NCBI GenBank assembly: GCA_951640165.1
Contig: OX621252.1
Coordinates: 8,464,501-8,528,500, forward strand
DNA length: 64,000 nt
Direction: 5' to 3'
DNA from: Pseudoips prasinana
Taxonomy: Eukaryota; Arthropoda; Insecta; Lepidoptera; Nolidae
The translations under genes were made by a program, and so were the position numbers. The stretch's first letter is position 1; the number at the start of each line of letters is the position of its first letter. The notes below the pieces were generated by a model. That model did no database searches and was not told where the DNA came from. It worked only from the letters and a program-made list of their open reading frames with translations. This document shows, in pieces, positions 20,395 through 30,315 of the stretch.

Positions 20395-20946
20395 TTTGTA
20401 TGTATTATTTGCACCACAGCTCTTCACAAAACACAACAGGCGAGTAATGTATAATAACTTTTTTAATATTAATGTGTCTTCTGCAGTTTTACATCTCTTA
20501 TCAAAAGTTTGGTTGGATGTTTACAAACGATAACATTATCAGAAACTACGTAACAACTTAGCAACAACACTGATGTTGTTAATATGAGGTAATCAATGAA
20601 TTAGGTATGTAATGGAAGGTAGATGCCTAATGTTGCCGCTTTGACCTTGGTCGTTATTAACTTGTTATCTTACTCCTGCATAACCAACGTCACACTGAGT
20701 AAATTAGTCTATGATTTTTATTTTTTTAAATTAATTCGCCTATTTATATTTCAACTACGGCCTCTTTTTACTTATTGTTAAACCTCTGCGTTGTTGTTCT
20801 TTTTATAAGATTAAAAAGTTATGTCATACTAGACTGATAGTTGTTTCCGTGACAAGGGCTCAGATCAATTAAATAACTTTTTTTTAATTGGTCTCAGGAA
20901 AAGGGAGTGAAAAATTGTAATCCGCCGTATTTATTATGGTTTGATT

Positions 20947-21086
20947 GTACAGACGCCTACACATCCAGCCACCCTAAGCTGTCAAATTTCTTTTATAGAT
21001 TTTCAACTTTACAACAAAAGCATAAGGTTCACTTTCAATTGGAGAAATTTGACAGATTGGGGTAGCTTGATGTGCTGGGTTCTAAA
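20947..21086. mobile_element. MITE family 1
   Basis: GTACAGACGCCTACACATCC at the left and TTGATGTGCTGGGTTC at the right are decayed TIRs. The interior TGTCAAATTTCTTTTATAGA and CACTTTCAATTGGAGAAATT match 17203-17347 and 39954-40081. Confidence 0.75.
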
Positions 21087-21689
21087 CCAAGTATTATTAC
21101 GAGACAGAAAACGTGTCCCTAAGCAATTCATACTCCTGCGAACACGCTCCAAGAACTCATTAGTTTCTGGTCGTTTTATTGATTTTTGTTGAAAGGCCTA
21201 ATTTACCGTGGACAATTATTTACTTGTCTTAAGTATAATTATCCTATGAAGTCAATACAAAAACGATCCTATTTCTGGACAGTAAAACATACTGATGAAA
21301 AAGTTGAAGTTTCAGAGAACTACACCAGTCATCTATATTAAATGTTTATGAAATTATTTCAACAGTTTCTCCTTAATAATAAAATAGCAGGACGGAGATA
21401 CACGTGAATTCAACCTTCAGAATAGCAAACAAACAGTAGGCACTCGAACATAAATATTCATATTATTGGAGCTGGTTTCAAAAACTATTCCTTTCTAGGC
21501 CCTGACCACGATCTCAGACTATCTTTTTAGCTTTTTTTACACTAAAAATCATAATTTTTCTTTCATAATTCTTGATTTTTCGACGTCTTATTGTTATTTT
21601 TACAGATCTCAAAAGGTTTACTTAATTTTTATCGATTACTACGGAATGAAAGCAGTGATTTATGAGTTTATTTTTAATTGTGTAAAACA

Positions 21690-22340
21690 GACAGTGATCT
21701 GTTTATGGCCCAATCGCTGTCCCAGACTGGCAAGAGTCGGCAACTCGGGAGGGCAAACTAGAGCCTTCCGCGTTTCTTGATCATCTAAGGCATAGTCCAG
21801 AAGGGGGGCAGAGGAACAGCATACCCGCGTTCCCGGGGCTTCCCCCATTAAGCTCCAGATAAAGTCCACGCCAGATTAGGTTTAGTCGGTGCGAGTCCGA
21901 CATACCCGCAGACACTTTGTGCGGGTGGCATGTGTAAGCATTACCCATGCCTTAGCAAAGAAATTAATGTCCTCCTAGCAGAATTTCGGCCACGGCGGCC
22001 AGTCTCAATAGAGATTAGCCATCTGCGCGGGACATATTATAGTGCTCAAGTGTGTGCGCAAACACAGGAGCACTTTCTATTCCATCACTCTCATGATCCG
22101 ATGGGACGCCTATGCGACACGACCGGAAAGAGGTCAGGTACAGGACCGACGGCTTTACGTGCTCTCCGAGGCACGGGGGTATAATACCGCCAACTCCCAG
22201 ACTTTCGGCTGATGCTGAGATTTTTTTCTTTATACAGTAAAGTCCCAAAATCACTTATTGGCACGACCCGGGATTTGAACCCAGGACCTCGTTCTCTGCG
22301 GGTGAACACGCTACCGCTAGACCAACGAGCAAAGAAATTA
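21690..22340 (-). mobile_element. Composite repeat with tRNA-like SINE head
   Basis: On the minus strand 22333-22260 reads GTTGGTCTAGCGGTAGCG and then GGGTTCAAATCCCGG, i.e. A and B boxes of a tRNA-like promoter. It continues through GGCACGGGGG and TCGGATCATGAGAGTGATGG to GCACCGACTAAACC-type sequence near 21890. Several small frames here are not conserved. Probably a long SINE or SINE/LINE composite. Confidence 0.5.
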
Positions 22341-22881
22341 AGAAAAAATTAAGGACTAAGGGTGGCATAAGGCTTGCGACAGTAGAGCTCAAGCTGTCTG
22401 TAATATCTAAGTTAAGAACCAATACATAGAACAGCGACATCATTGATAGAAAGGTTATATTAATTTAATTAAATCATTAATAGATAGATTTTATTGGGTG
22501 GTTAAATTTCAAGGGCCGATGTTGAATGGGAACCACGTCTAAACTTCAAGTTTTTTCTGCATTTCTTTTGACATTTCTCACCATCAGACTTACTCAATTT
22601 GAACCATGGAAAGATACACATTCGAGCAACGCGTTAAAGTTATTCAAGCAAATGGGCGTTCAAATCAAAATGCAAATGATAAAGCATAAGATAATTCGGC
22701 ACATTAACGACATTGAACCTCAATTATGCCCCAGCGTCATCGATAATTTGGACCATCGATCGGATGGAGGTGTGCCGCCGAGGCCGCGGCGGTTATTTGG
22801 CCGATATTTTGTTCTATACATAATATTTGAGTCATACCAACATATCATAATAAAAAGAAATGTTAATAATATCCTAAATTC

Positions 22882-24055
22882 AAAGACGTTCACCGTAGTC
22901 TAGTTGGTAGTGCTCCTGCCTACGAAGCTGGTGGTCCTGGGTTCGAATCCCGGTAAGTGCAAATATTTGTGTGATGAGCACGAATATTTGTTTCTGAGTC
23001 ATGGATGTTTTCTATGTATTTAAGTATTTATCTATCTATATTATTATTATTATTCATTTATTTCAGATATAAAATCCATATAGTGTTAGTATTACAGTAC
23101 TTAGAATATGTTAGTAATCATAATTTAAAAATTTAATTTAATTTAAGAACCGTCCTGCTGCACTAGCTCCGCCACTATGCATACGGGTCCAGTGCATCAG
23201 GAAAGGGCTGTCCAATTTTTCAGAAATTACCTGAAGAATGCTATTGGTGCTCCCACGAATTCTACGTAGCAGGGATGCTGTTCTTTGTCGCATGATGGCC
23301 TCAAAACTATCTGTGTGCGATTCAGTAAACATCCCCGACGCGCTACAAAATCGTGGCAGCCCCAACAGCACCCGGAAGGCATTATTGTACTGGACACGAA
23401 GAACGTTATAGGCCCTCTGCGTATGTCTGAACCATAGGCTGCACGTGTAGAATGTTTGGCAGTACGCTTTGAAAAGAGTAATTTTCACATCTTTCGTACA
23501 GCGTGCAAACCTACGAGCCAGCATGTTGCAACGAACCGATAACGCTCTTCGCTCCCTCTCAATATCATTGTCATAATTTAAGTCCTCGGTCAATATGTGT
23601 CCGAGGTACTTAAAAAGAGACACTCTGCTTAATGCCTCTCCATAGAGATGTACAGGAGGGACAGTTCTGGGTTTCCCACCTCCGACACGGAAAACCATCG
23701 TTACGCTTTTACACACATTGTACTTGAGCCCATGTGTGGCAGCATAACTCTCGCACACAGCAAGTAATTGCCTGAGGGCAAAGACCGAGGGGGCCAGTAA
23801 TGCGACGTCATCTGCATAGGTAATACTATTTATAATCTTGCCATCAATAGAGCATCCAACGCCTGTGCCACTGAGCCCCTCGATCAGATCGTTGATATAC
23901 AAGCTAAAGAGTGTCGGAGAGGTCAAACCTCCCTGTCTGTTGTATGTTATATAAGTATGTATATCGTCGCCTGGTACCCATAGTACAAGCTTTGCTTAGT
24001 TTGGGGCTACGATGATCTGTGTGACATTGTCCCTAGATATTATTATTATTATTAT
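22882..24055 (+). mobile_element. SINE family A, split by a LINE
   Basis: The head and first half (CGTAGTCTAGTTGGTAGTGC to TATCTATCTATA, about 22892-23040) and the second half (TATAAGTATGTATATCGTCG to the ATT repeat, about 23948-24055) together match the copy at 11750-12005. The LINE at 23041-23945 sits exactly in between. Confidence 0.85.
23041..23945 (-). pseudogene. 5'-truncated CR1-group-like LINE, reverse transcriptase C-terminal half
   Basis: The minus-strand frame opens with RQGGLTSPTLFSLYINDLI (RT motif), then ITYADDVALLAPS, the catalytic YADD, and continues 262 codons to LLRRIRGSTNSILQVISEKL and the stop at 23138. The 3'-UTR ends in an AATAAT run at 23041. Everything upstream of the RT palm is missing, so the copy cannot move by itself. 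The frame is intact within the retained part, suggesting a fairly recent insertion into the SINE. Confidence 0.85.
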
Positions 24056-24359
24056 AAATCAAAATGAAAATGATAAAGGATAAGATAATTTGGCACATTA
24101 ACGACAATGAACCTCAATTATGCCTCAGCGTCATCGATAATTTGGACCATCGGATGGAGGAGTGCCGCCGAGGCCGCGGCGGTTATTTGGCCGATATTTT
24201 GTTCTATACATATTTGAGTCATACCAATATATCATAATAAAAAGAAATGTTAATAATATCCTAAATAAATTGTGTTTTATTCAAAATCAAAATCGGCCCT
24301 TGAAAAATAACCAGCCTTTATTACTAACCTTACGTTAAATGTTATTTAGGTATTTTTAA

Positions 24360-24560
24360 TTAGACAACATCCCGCACTAGGGAATCTAACCCCTCTGTCG
24401 CGGGGTACTTTACAAACATATACTAATAATAGATGGATACAAATTACATCCAGACCCAGAAAAACTATTTATGGGCAATACACGTAGTTGTCCAGCGCGG
24501 CAATCGAACCCGGGCACGAAGTGGCGAGGGGGCTGTCGAAGCCGCTGCGCCATACGTGCA
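24360..24560 (-). mobile_element. SINE family B, inverted copy
   Basis: TCCCGCACTAGGGAATCTAA, GTCGCGGGGTACTTTACAAA and the reversed B box GCAATCGAACCCGGGC match 19938-20148 on the opposite strand. Confidence 0.75.
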
Positions 24561-25091
24561 GTCTGAAATGTTACGGTAAGTATAATATATTATTATGAAA
24601 ATTTTAGTTTTATTCAGGACAATATTTATAAATTATTTTCGGTATCCTAGTGTATGGTCTTCATTAGATGACCTTGAACATAACCTTTACAGTAGTAAAA
24701 TATAAGCCATAGATAGGAAGCTAATAATGTTTCGTCGTACAAATACCTAGCTAATTTAAACAGATATTATATAACTTATGCACTGTTGCTAATTAGCGGT
24801 GTTATTTGTTTTTCATCGTCATTTGTTTAAGGTAAATCGCGATACATAACAAGCAACGTAAATAAATATGTATGTCATTTTTACACCTAACATATATTCA
24901 AGAATTACTTTGTCGCCAACCCAAATATTACGAGTATCGGGATGACACTTCTCACTAGTATGAAGACCCTTCTGAAGTTCTGTAGTAGGAACCAGGTTAA
25001 TCGTGTCTATTGTCTAGGAGGATTCTGTTCTTGGTTCGTTGGAATAAGGAACTAACCATTAAAGTGAAGGCCGGCAGTCTCACATGACAAC
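24561..25091. other. No supported gene
   Basis: Upstream of the lyase. A minus-strand stretch near 24880-25040 can be read as ELQKGLHTSEKCHPDTRN but has stops and no recognised family. Nothing else seen. Confidence 0.35.
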
Positions 25092-25352
25092 AAACTAGAT
25101 AATTAAACTTAAACATAATCTCTTGACAATAACTTGATACGAGCTAGCTAAATATCATTACTAGGTATTATAAAATACATTTTATAAATGTTTTCATACA
25201 ATCAATACAATGTCTACCTAAATATCTATGTTACTAGAAATAATAATGTATACAACTATATTATATCTATGTTACTAGAAATAATAATACTACAAACATG
25301 TTCTGACTATTTACAAGCGCTTTTTTAAAGTCTACGTGAATAAAAACCTTTT
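25092..25352 (+). repeat. Dispersed repeat, copy 2 (copy 1 at 6238-6452)
   Basis: Same order and orientation as copy 1, with one internal extra duplication (ATCTATGTTACTAGAAATAA occurs twice, near 25220 and 25263). Ends GTGAATAAAAACCTTTTTTA with a following ATTT run. Confidence 0.8.
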
Positions 25353-25440
25353 TTATTTATTTATTTACAACCGCATTGGCTAACAGAAATCTATGTAGTC
25401 TAAACTGTCCAGTTTCCTAAATGTTGCTTTAGAAAGCAAT

Positions 25441-25694
25441 TAATAATAATAATATCTGGGGACAATGTCACACAGATCATCCTAGCCCCACAGTAAGCAA
25501 AGCTTGTACTATGGGTACCAGGCGACGATATTCATACTTATATAGATAGATAAATACTTATATACATAGAAAACATCCATGACTCAGAAACAAATATTCG
25601 TGCTCACCACACAAATATTTGCACTTGCCGGGATTCGAACCCAGGAACACCAGCTTCGTAGGCAGGATCACTACCAACTAGGCTACGGTGACCG
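25441..25694 (-). mobile_element. SINE family A, inverted full-length copy
   Basis: Reads in reverse through GTACTATGGGTACCAGGCGA, AGAAACAAATATTCGTGCTC and the reversed B box GGATTCGAACCC to TAGGCTACGGTG. Uninterrupted. Confidence 0.8.
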
Positions 25695-25799
25695 TCGGTA
25701 AATTGATTTAGTAATCCTAATAACTATTAACAAAATCAAATTAAAACAACGAAATTCATAAAACAACAAATACTGAAACCTTATTTTGCTTTGCTGTGT

Positions 25800-26010
25800 G
25801 GTTACGGCAACGAATATCAGAATATCATCACCCAATCTCATCCCGTGGGCGGCGTAGAAGACGACCCAGAGGACTAGTATGCCCTTATATCTTACTGCGA
25901 TCGCCAACCCGAATGCCAAGCGTGGCGATTATGGCATATCGGGGCGGGGGTATGCCATGATCGCTACGCTTAGCACGATAATTCTTGGGAGAGGCTTTTG
26001 TCCAGCTGTG
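25800..26010. repeat. Retroelement 3'-UTR-like fragment
   Basis: CAATCTCATCCCGTGGGCGG, ATCTTACTGCGATCGCCAAC and CCAAGCGTGGCGATTATGGC link it to 10015-10175 and 12880-13120. GGGAGAGGCTTTTGTCCAGC near 25988 is RTE-like debris. Confidence 0.5.
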
Positions 26011-26071
26011 CACTTCTTATAGCTATTGTGATGAAACCTTATCATTACATTTTTGATTAACAATTTATAGC

Positions 26072-26200
26072 ACATGTGGTGCAGTGGTATAGGTAGTCAC
26101 TCTACTACTACCTCGTCGACCTTGTATGTATAGCAAGTTCGATTCCCGCACCAGTCAACTTTTTGTGTGACCCATGAAGTTGTAGTCAATTGTTAAACTT
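26072..26200 (+). mobile_element. tRNA-headed SINE, related to family B
   Basis: CACATGTGGTGCAGTGGTAT (A-box-like) and AAGTTCGATTCCCGC (B-box) with CTTTTTGTGTGACCCATGAA following, the same layout as at 19938. The tail is truncated. Confidence 0.6.
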
Positions 26201-27055
26201 GATTTCCATAGTGCAGGCATTGTTAAGTTATTATGATATCTTTTAATGTTCCAGGCTCTGTATCTTCAACACCATTTTTAAGCGGATATTCCCTACACTC
26301 GAGGTGGATGTGGAAGCGTCAAGGAAGGTCGTATGTTGAAAGCATCCGTCCTACTAGTTAATGACACCGAATCCTATCATCACAATGAGAATGCTTATTT
26401 GGATTACACGGTTCAATATTTTATTTTGACAAACAATAACATAATCTTTGAAATTAGTTGTAAGTAACATTAATTTAAGTAGGTACGGCTGGGAAACGAA
26501 CCAACGAAATACAATATACCTAAAACTTAATGCATATTTGAGTTTAAAGAATTTTATTTCTCAATAAGAAATTACAAATTTCACTTACTTGAGAACATTT
26601 TTAACATACATAATTTGAGTTTGACTTCGATAAACAAACTTTAAATTTACGGATATTGAAATCATTGTTAGACATTATAATCACAATATATAACCGCAAC
26701 ACTATTGGATTACCTAGATACGAAATATAAATAAATATAAATTGATCTGGAACATACATATTTCATCTGGAACAGATCTCATCTGAACTAGTACGTGTTT
26801 CAAATGTTAAAAAGAAACGTGTATTCCTTGGATCAATTTAATACAGTATAAAAACGTTGGAGCTAAGTAAAACAGAGAAAGAGATAAAAATAGAGTAAAA
26901 TGTGGTTTTAATGGATTTCACTCAGAGATTAATCTCTATTATTTGCATAACTTTCAAGGCAAAGATACATTTTCTTTATAATATGAATATCCTGGGGCAT
27001 AATCACACACGGCCATCTGATACCAAACTAAGCACACCACATACATCTCTTATGC
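26201..27055. other. No supported gene
   Basis: AT-rich DNA with a short SINE A-type end near 26985-27035 (TCCTGGGGCATAATCACACA). No coding signal seen. Confidence 0.4.
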
Positions 27056-27631
27056 TAACTTGAAATACTTGAACAGTATGAGTCTAGTTAGACTGACTAA
27101 GATTTAAACGTCTGTGACGAAGACAATTACATCGTCCACATAAATAATAATTTTCATACAAAAATGTTCATAAAATTAAAACTATTCGGCCAAACTACGT
27201 AAAATTGTTATAGGACCAAATGGCAATATTCCGCATCAAACTATAGAAGAATCACGTAAATCGGATCCTAATCCTCCGAGTAATCGGTGTACATACACAA
27301 AAAATAAAAAAACTTGAGAGGTGTCAAGTGACACCCGGATGGAACGAAGTTATTATTTATTATGTACAAAAAACCTGTATACACGCAACAAAAATAATCG
27401 TCGCGACACCACACTGTTGAATGCGAAATAGAAATGAAAATATCTGGCTTGCTTTCTATAAGAGAGAGAGAGAGACAGACAGAGAAACATGCGCACGCCG
27501 CACAGCTGCAAAAAAGTGTCGTGACAACTTTTCGTAAGATTTTTTTCCGTCTAGCCCCCTTTCACAACGCGCGATAAGGAACTTCGTTCCAATAACAGTG
27601 AACTTGAGAACCTCCTCCTTTTAAAGTCGTT
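27056..27631. mobile_element. Inverted copy of the 4309-5089 element with an insertion
   Basis: Reverse complement of the left part of the element at 4309 (AACAGTATGAGTCTAGTTAG, ATCACGTAAATCGGATC, GAGAACCTCCTCCTTTTAAA). Between about 27325 and 27600 a different segment is inserted that begins GGATGGAACGAAGTT and ends AACTTCGTTCC, itself a short TIR unit. A GAGAGAGAGAGAGA run lies at 27461. Confidence 0.6.
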
Positions 27632-27744
27632 TAAAAAGACTCTCGACATGGGGTACGCGCTTGTACGCTTGCTTGGTAAAGTTGCTAGACATGTCGTGTC
27701 CGCAGTGGGCATATTTCAAATTACCGCAATCTAGGCTTGCCATT

Positions 27745-28150
27745 ATGTCAGGAATTTCGATATTATCTCACTGCCGTTGATTGTTTTACGTGATGGCCTG
27801 AGGCATTGCGTTTAATGGACAATACGGCTGAAACCATTACAAAGGTATTATTGAGTGGATGGATCTCGGTTTAGGTGTCCCACAGACATTGGCACGGATA
27901 GAAGCCGACAATTTGAATCAGCGCTTTTCAAGAATTTATCCTATAATATTGCTGATTTTTACCATCGTGAAACCACAGCTTACCACCCTGCCTATAATGG
28001 TTTAGTGGAAAGGTTTCACCGACAGCTCAAAGCTGCAATAACCTGCCACGCTAACGAGGCTTGAGTTGAAACGTTACCCCTTGTTTTATTAGGCATTCTC
28101 AGCTCGTACAAAGAGGATTTTAAAGCTTCCTCAGCTTGTATATGGTCAGC
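27745..28150 (+). pseudogene. Ty3/gypsy-type integrase fragment
   Basis: Across two frames the sequence reads RYYLTAVDCFT, a stop, then WPEALRLMDNTAETITKVLL and GTDRSRQFESALFKNL, followed by YHPAYNGLVERFHRQLKAAI. These are the integrase core D..D..E surroundings of Ty3/gypsy elements. At least one stop and one frameshift (near 27870) break it, and no LTR or RT was found nearby. A solitary decayed fragment. Confidence 0.8.
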
Positions 28151-28159
28151 CTGTTTGAC

Positions 28160-28640
28160 TTTTTTTTATAAAATAAGATGGCAAACGAGCAAGCGGGCCA
28201 CCTGATGGTAAGTGATCACCGCCGCCCATGGACACTCGCAACACCAGAGGAGCCGCAAGTCCGTTGCCGGCCTTCAAGAATAGAATAGGCTCGCTTCTTG
28301 AAGGTTGCTACCTATGTCATACCGGATCGGAAATACCTCCGCAACTAATTGATTCCACAGAGCGGTAGTGCGCGGCAAAAAGTTTCTTGTGAAACGCACG
28401 GTGGTAGATGACCATTCATCCAGGTGATAAGGATAAAATTTCCATTTTTGGTGAGAGGGTCCGTGGCGGAATGTGGCGGCAGGTATAAGCTCAAAAAATT
28501 CCTCTGAGCACTCCCCGTGATAAATACGGTAGAGGACACATAGAGACGCCACGTCTCTCCGTAGGGTAAGATGATCAAGCAAATCAACGACCATTCGAGC
28601 TGCACGACATTGTATACGATCAAAAGGAAGAAGTTGATAC
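28160..28640 (-). pseudogene. LINE 3' end, longer coding remnant
   Basis: The minus-strand frame (28594-28274) reads LTLRRDVASLCVLYRIYHGE and then [20 protein letters not shown], the C-terminal end of a non-LTR retrotransposon polyprotein. The 3' end CTTGCTCGTTTGCCATCTTA is shared with 946-1060 and 18472-18700. Everything upstream is lost. Confidence 0.75.
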
Positions 28641-28808
28641 TGTGGTCCTACCTACCTGGAGAGTTTTTCAATCCACGTAGTGATTACCCACGTAGAAATT
28701 TGATTGATAAATACTAGTAACATCTTGCTCACATATCTAAAAATATGATTACCGCGTTTTTCTGGAAACAGCAATTTTGCAGGTACTCCATCATTTTCAC
28801 GGCAACGC

Positions 28809-29568
28809 AGCAGAATAACTTTTTTTTAAATTCCCTTTTACAGCTCTGACTTCTTTGGCCTTATGAGCCTTCAGTAAATATATTTTTGTATCATTTATTT
28901 CCGTCATTGTCAAGTAAAGTCCGTCACAGTCAACTGTCAAGTCATACATAGTCCTTGTCCAACCCCAGTAAAGCAGTGGAGACTTTACTAGAGGCTTTTA
29001 TGGAGTTTTGGTTACAACACGGAAAATCACAATTCACGGCAATATCGCACTTTCCTCCACTTGTGTACGTTGTTGAAGATGTTATGTCTAAAAATCCACC
29101 ATATTTACACATAAAAACTCTAATTTACACCAGTTTTTGAAAATAAAACATAGGTAGCCTCGATGCATCTTTTCCCGCGTTGGCGCCAAAACTCCGCAGA
29201 ATGACTTTTTTTTTAAATTCCGTTTTACAGCTCTGGCTTCTTTGGCCTTATGAGCCTTCAGTAAATATATTTTTATATCATTTATTTCCGTCATTGTCAA
29301 GTAAAGTCCGTCACAGTCAAGTCATACATAGTCCTTGTCCAACCCCAGTAAAGCAGTGGAGACTTTACTAGAGGCTTTTATGGAGTTTTGGTTACAACAC
29401 GGAAAATCACAATTCACGGCAATATCGCACTTTCCTCCACTAGTGTACGTTGTCGTAGATGTTATGTCTAAAAATCCACCATATTCTCATTAAACTCGAA
29501 TTTACACCAGTTTTTGAAAATAAAACATAGCCTCGATGCGTCTTTTTTCGCGTTGGTGCCAAAACTCC
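28809..29568. repeat. Direct tandem duplication of about 380 bp
   Basis: Unit 1 (28809-29197) and unit 2 (29198-29568) both begin with AGAATRACTTTTTTTTAAAT and proceed through GGCCTTATGAGCCTTCAGTA, TACATAGTCCTTGTCCAACC and CCACCATATT. The string AGAATGACTA reappears at 29569. On the minus strand unit 2 opens MTEINDIKIYLLKAHKAKEA, which unit 1 nearly retains. No family was recognised. Confidence 0.85.
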
Positions 29569-29954
29569 GTAGAATGACTATACTACAATACTTGCCATAT
29601 CTTAAATACTTGATTATCACAGATTTCAGTTATGGCAAGTACTGTAGTAACGAATGAGAGGGCAGTGAGCTATTCTTCAACGTGCCAAATCAACATAGTT
29701 TTCGTACCTACTGACGGCTACATAATTAAAGTTATTAAAGAAAATATTTTACAAACTACATTTATTTTCGGCATTCGGGAACTTCTCAATAGTTGGTAAC
29801 CCCGGCTTAAGGTCTTAAGTGGTCACACTAGAGGTCACTGTGTGTAAATATCTATTTCCTTTTTCAATTCCTAGTACCCATAAAATATCAATCAATCAAT
29901 CTAAAAAAAATTATAATTGTGTTGTGCTATTCATTATTAAAAATTCCGAAACCG

Positions 29955-30315
29955 ATGAAAATGAATACAATATCGAGTGAATTGAGTATGAACGATTTGA
30001 ACAGTAAGTTTTTCGAGTTGATGCAAAATGAAAATAATGCAGAAGAAGCTGCAAATTTTATTTACGAAAGTGTTTTCGACGATGTGACTTTGGGGTTTAT
30101 CTTCGAGTTCCATCATGGGTTCAAGACAGGTTTAACCGACCTGTTAGAAGGTGAAAAGGAAGATGAAGAACCTTACAAGATCGTGAATACGCCAGAGTGT
30201 GATGTTTTCGGGTTTTCCATTCTGAAAAAGACGCCGGATTCCAACTGTTCCTGTCCGAATTGCGAGAGACCAGTGTCGGCGACCAGATTCGCTCCACATC
30301 TCGAAAAATGCATGG
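29955..30315 (+). CDS. Sgf11: Sgf11 coding exon 1
   Basis: Encodes the N-terminal helix region that contacts the deubiquitinase module and the zinc finger to KCM plus the first base of a Gly codon. The donor is GTAAGT at 30316. ATGs at 29955 and 29961 are both possible; the first is in an acceptable context (ACCG before ATG). Confidence 0.9.

Larger units (their letters stand above)
22499..24313 (+). mobile_element. Mariner-like deletion derivative, interrupted and internally duplicated
   Basis: The left TIR TGGTTAAATTTCAAGGGCCG at 22499 pairs with the right end CGGCCCTTGAAAAATAACCA at 24313. From 22606, METYTFEQR-like coding sequence (in fact MERYTFEQRVKVIQANG) marks a transposase N-terminus, then jumps to a C-terminus HINDIEPQLCPSVIDNLDHR. 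That C-terminal block (22662-22880) is repeated at 24057-24268, and a SINE with a nested LINE lies between. Confidence 0.75.

Noticed and set aside
22260..22335. tRNA gene on the minus strand
   Set aside because: Cloverleaf-like middle but mismatched acceptor arm; it is embedded in a repeat and read as a SINE head.
24880..25085. Possible exon on the minus strand (ELQKGLHTSEKCHPDTRN)
   Set aside because: Flanked by stops, no recognised family, no clear splice sites.
29919..29954. Upstream extension of the Sgf11 reading frame
   Set aside because: It would need a GTG or TTG start; ATG codons at 29955 and 29961 fit the family length.
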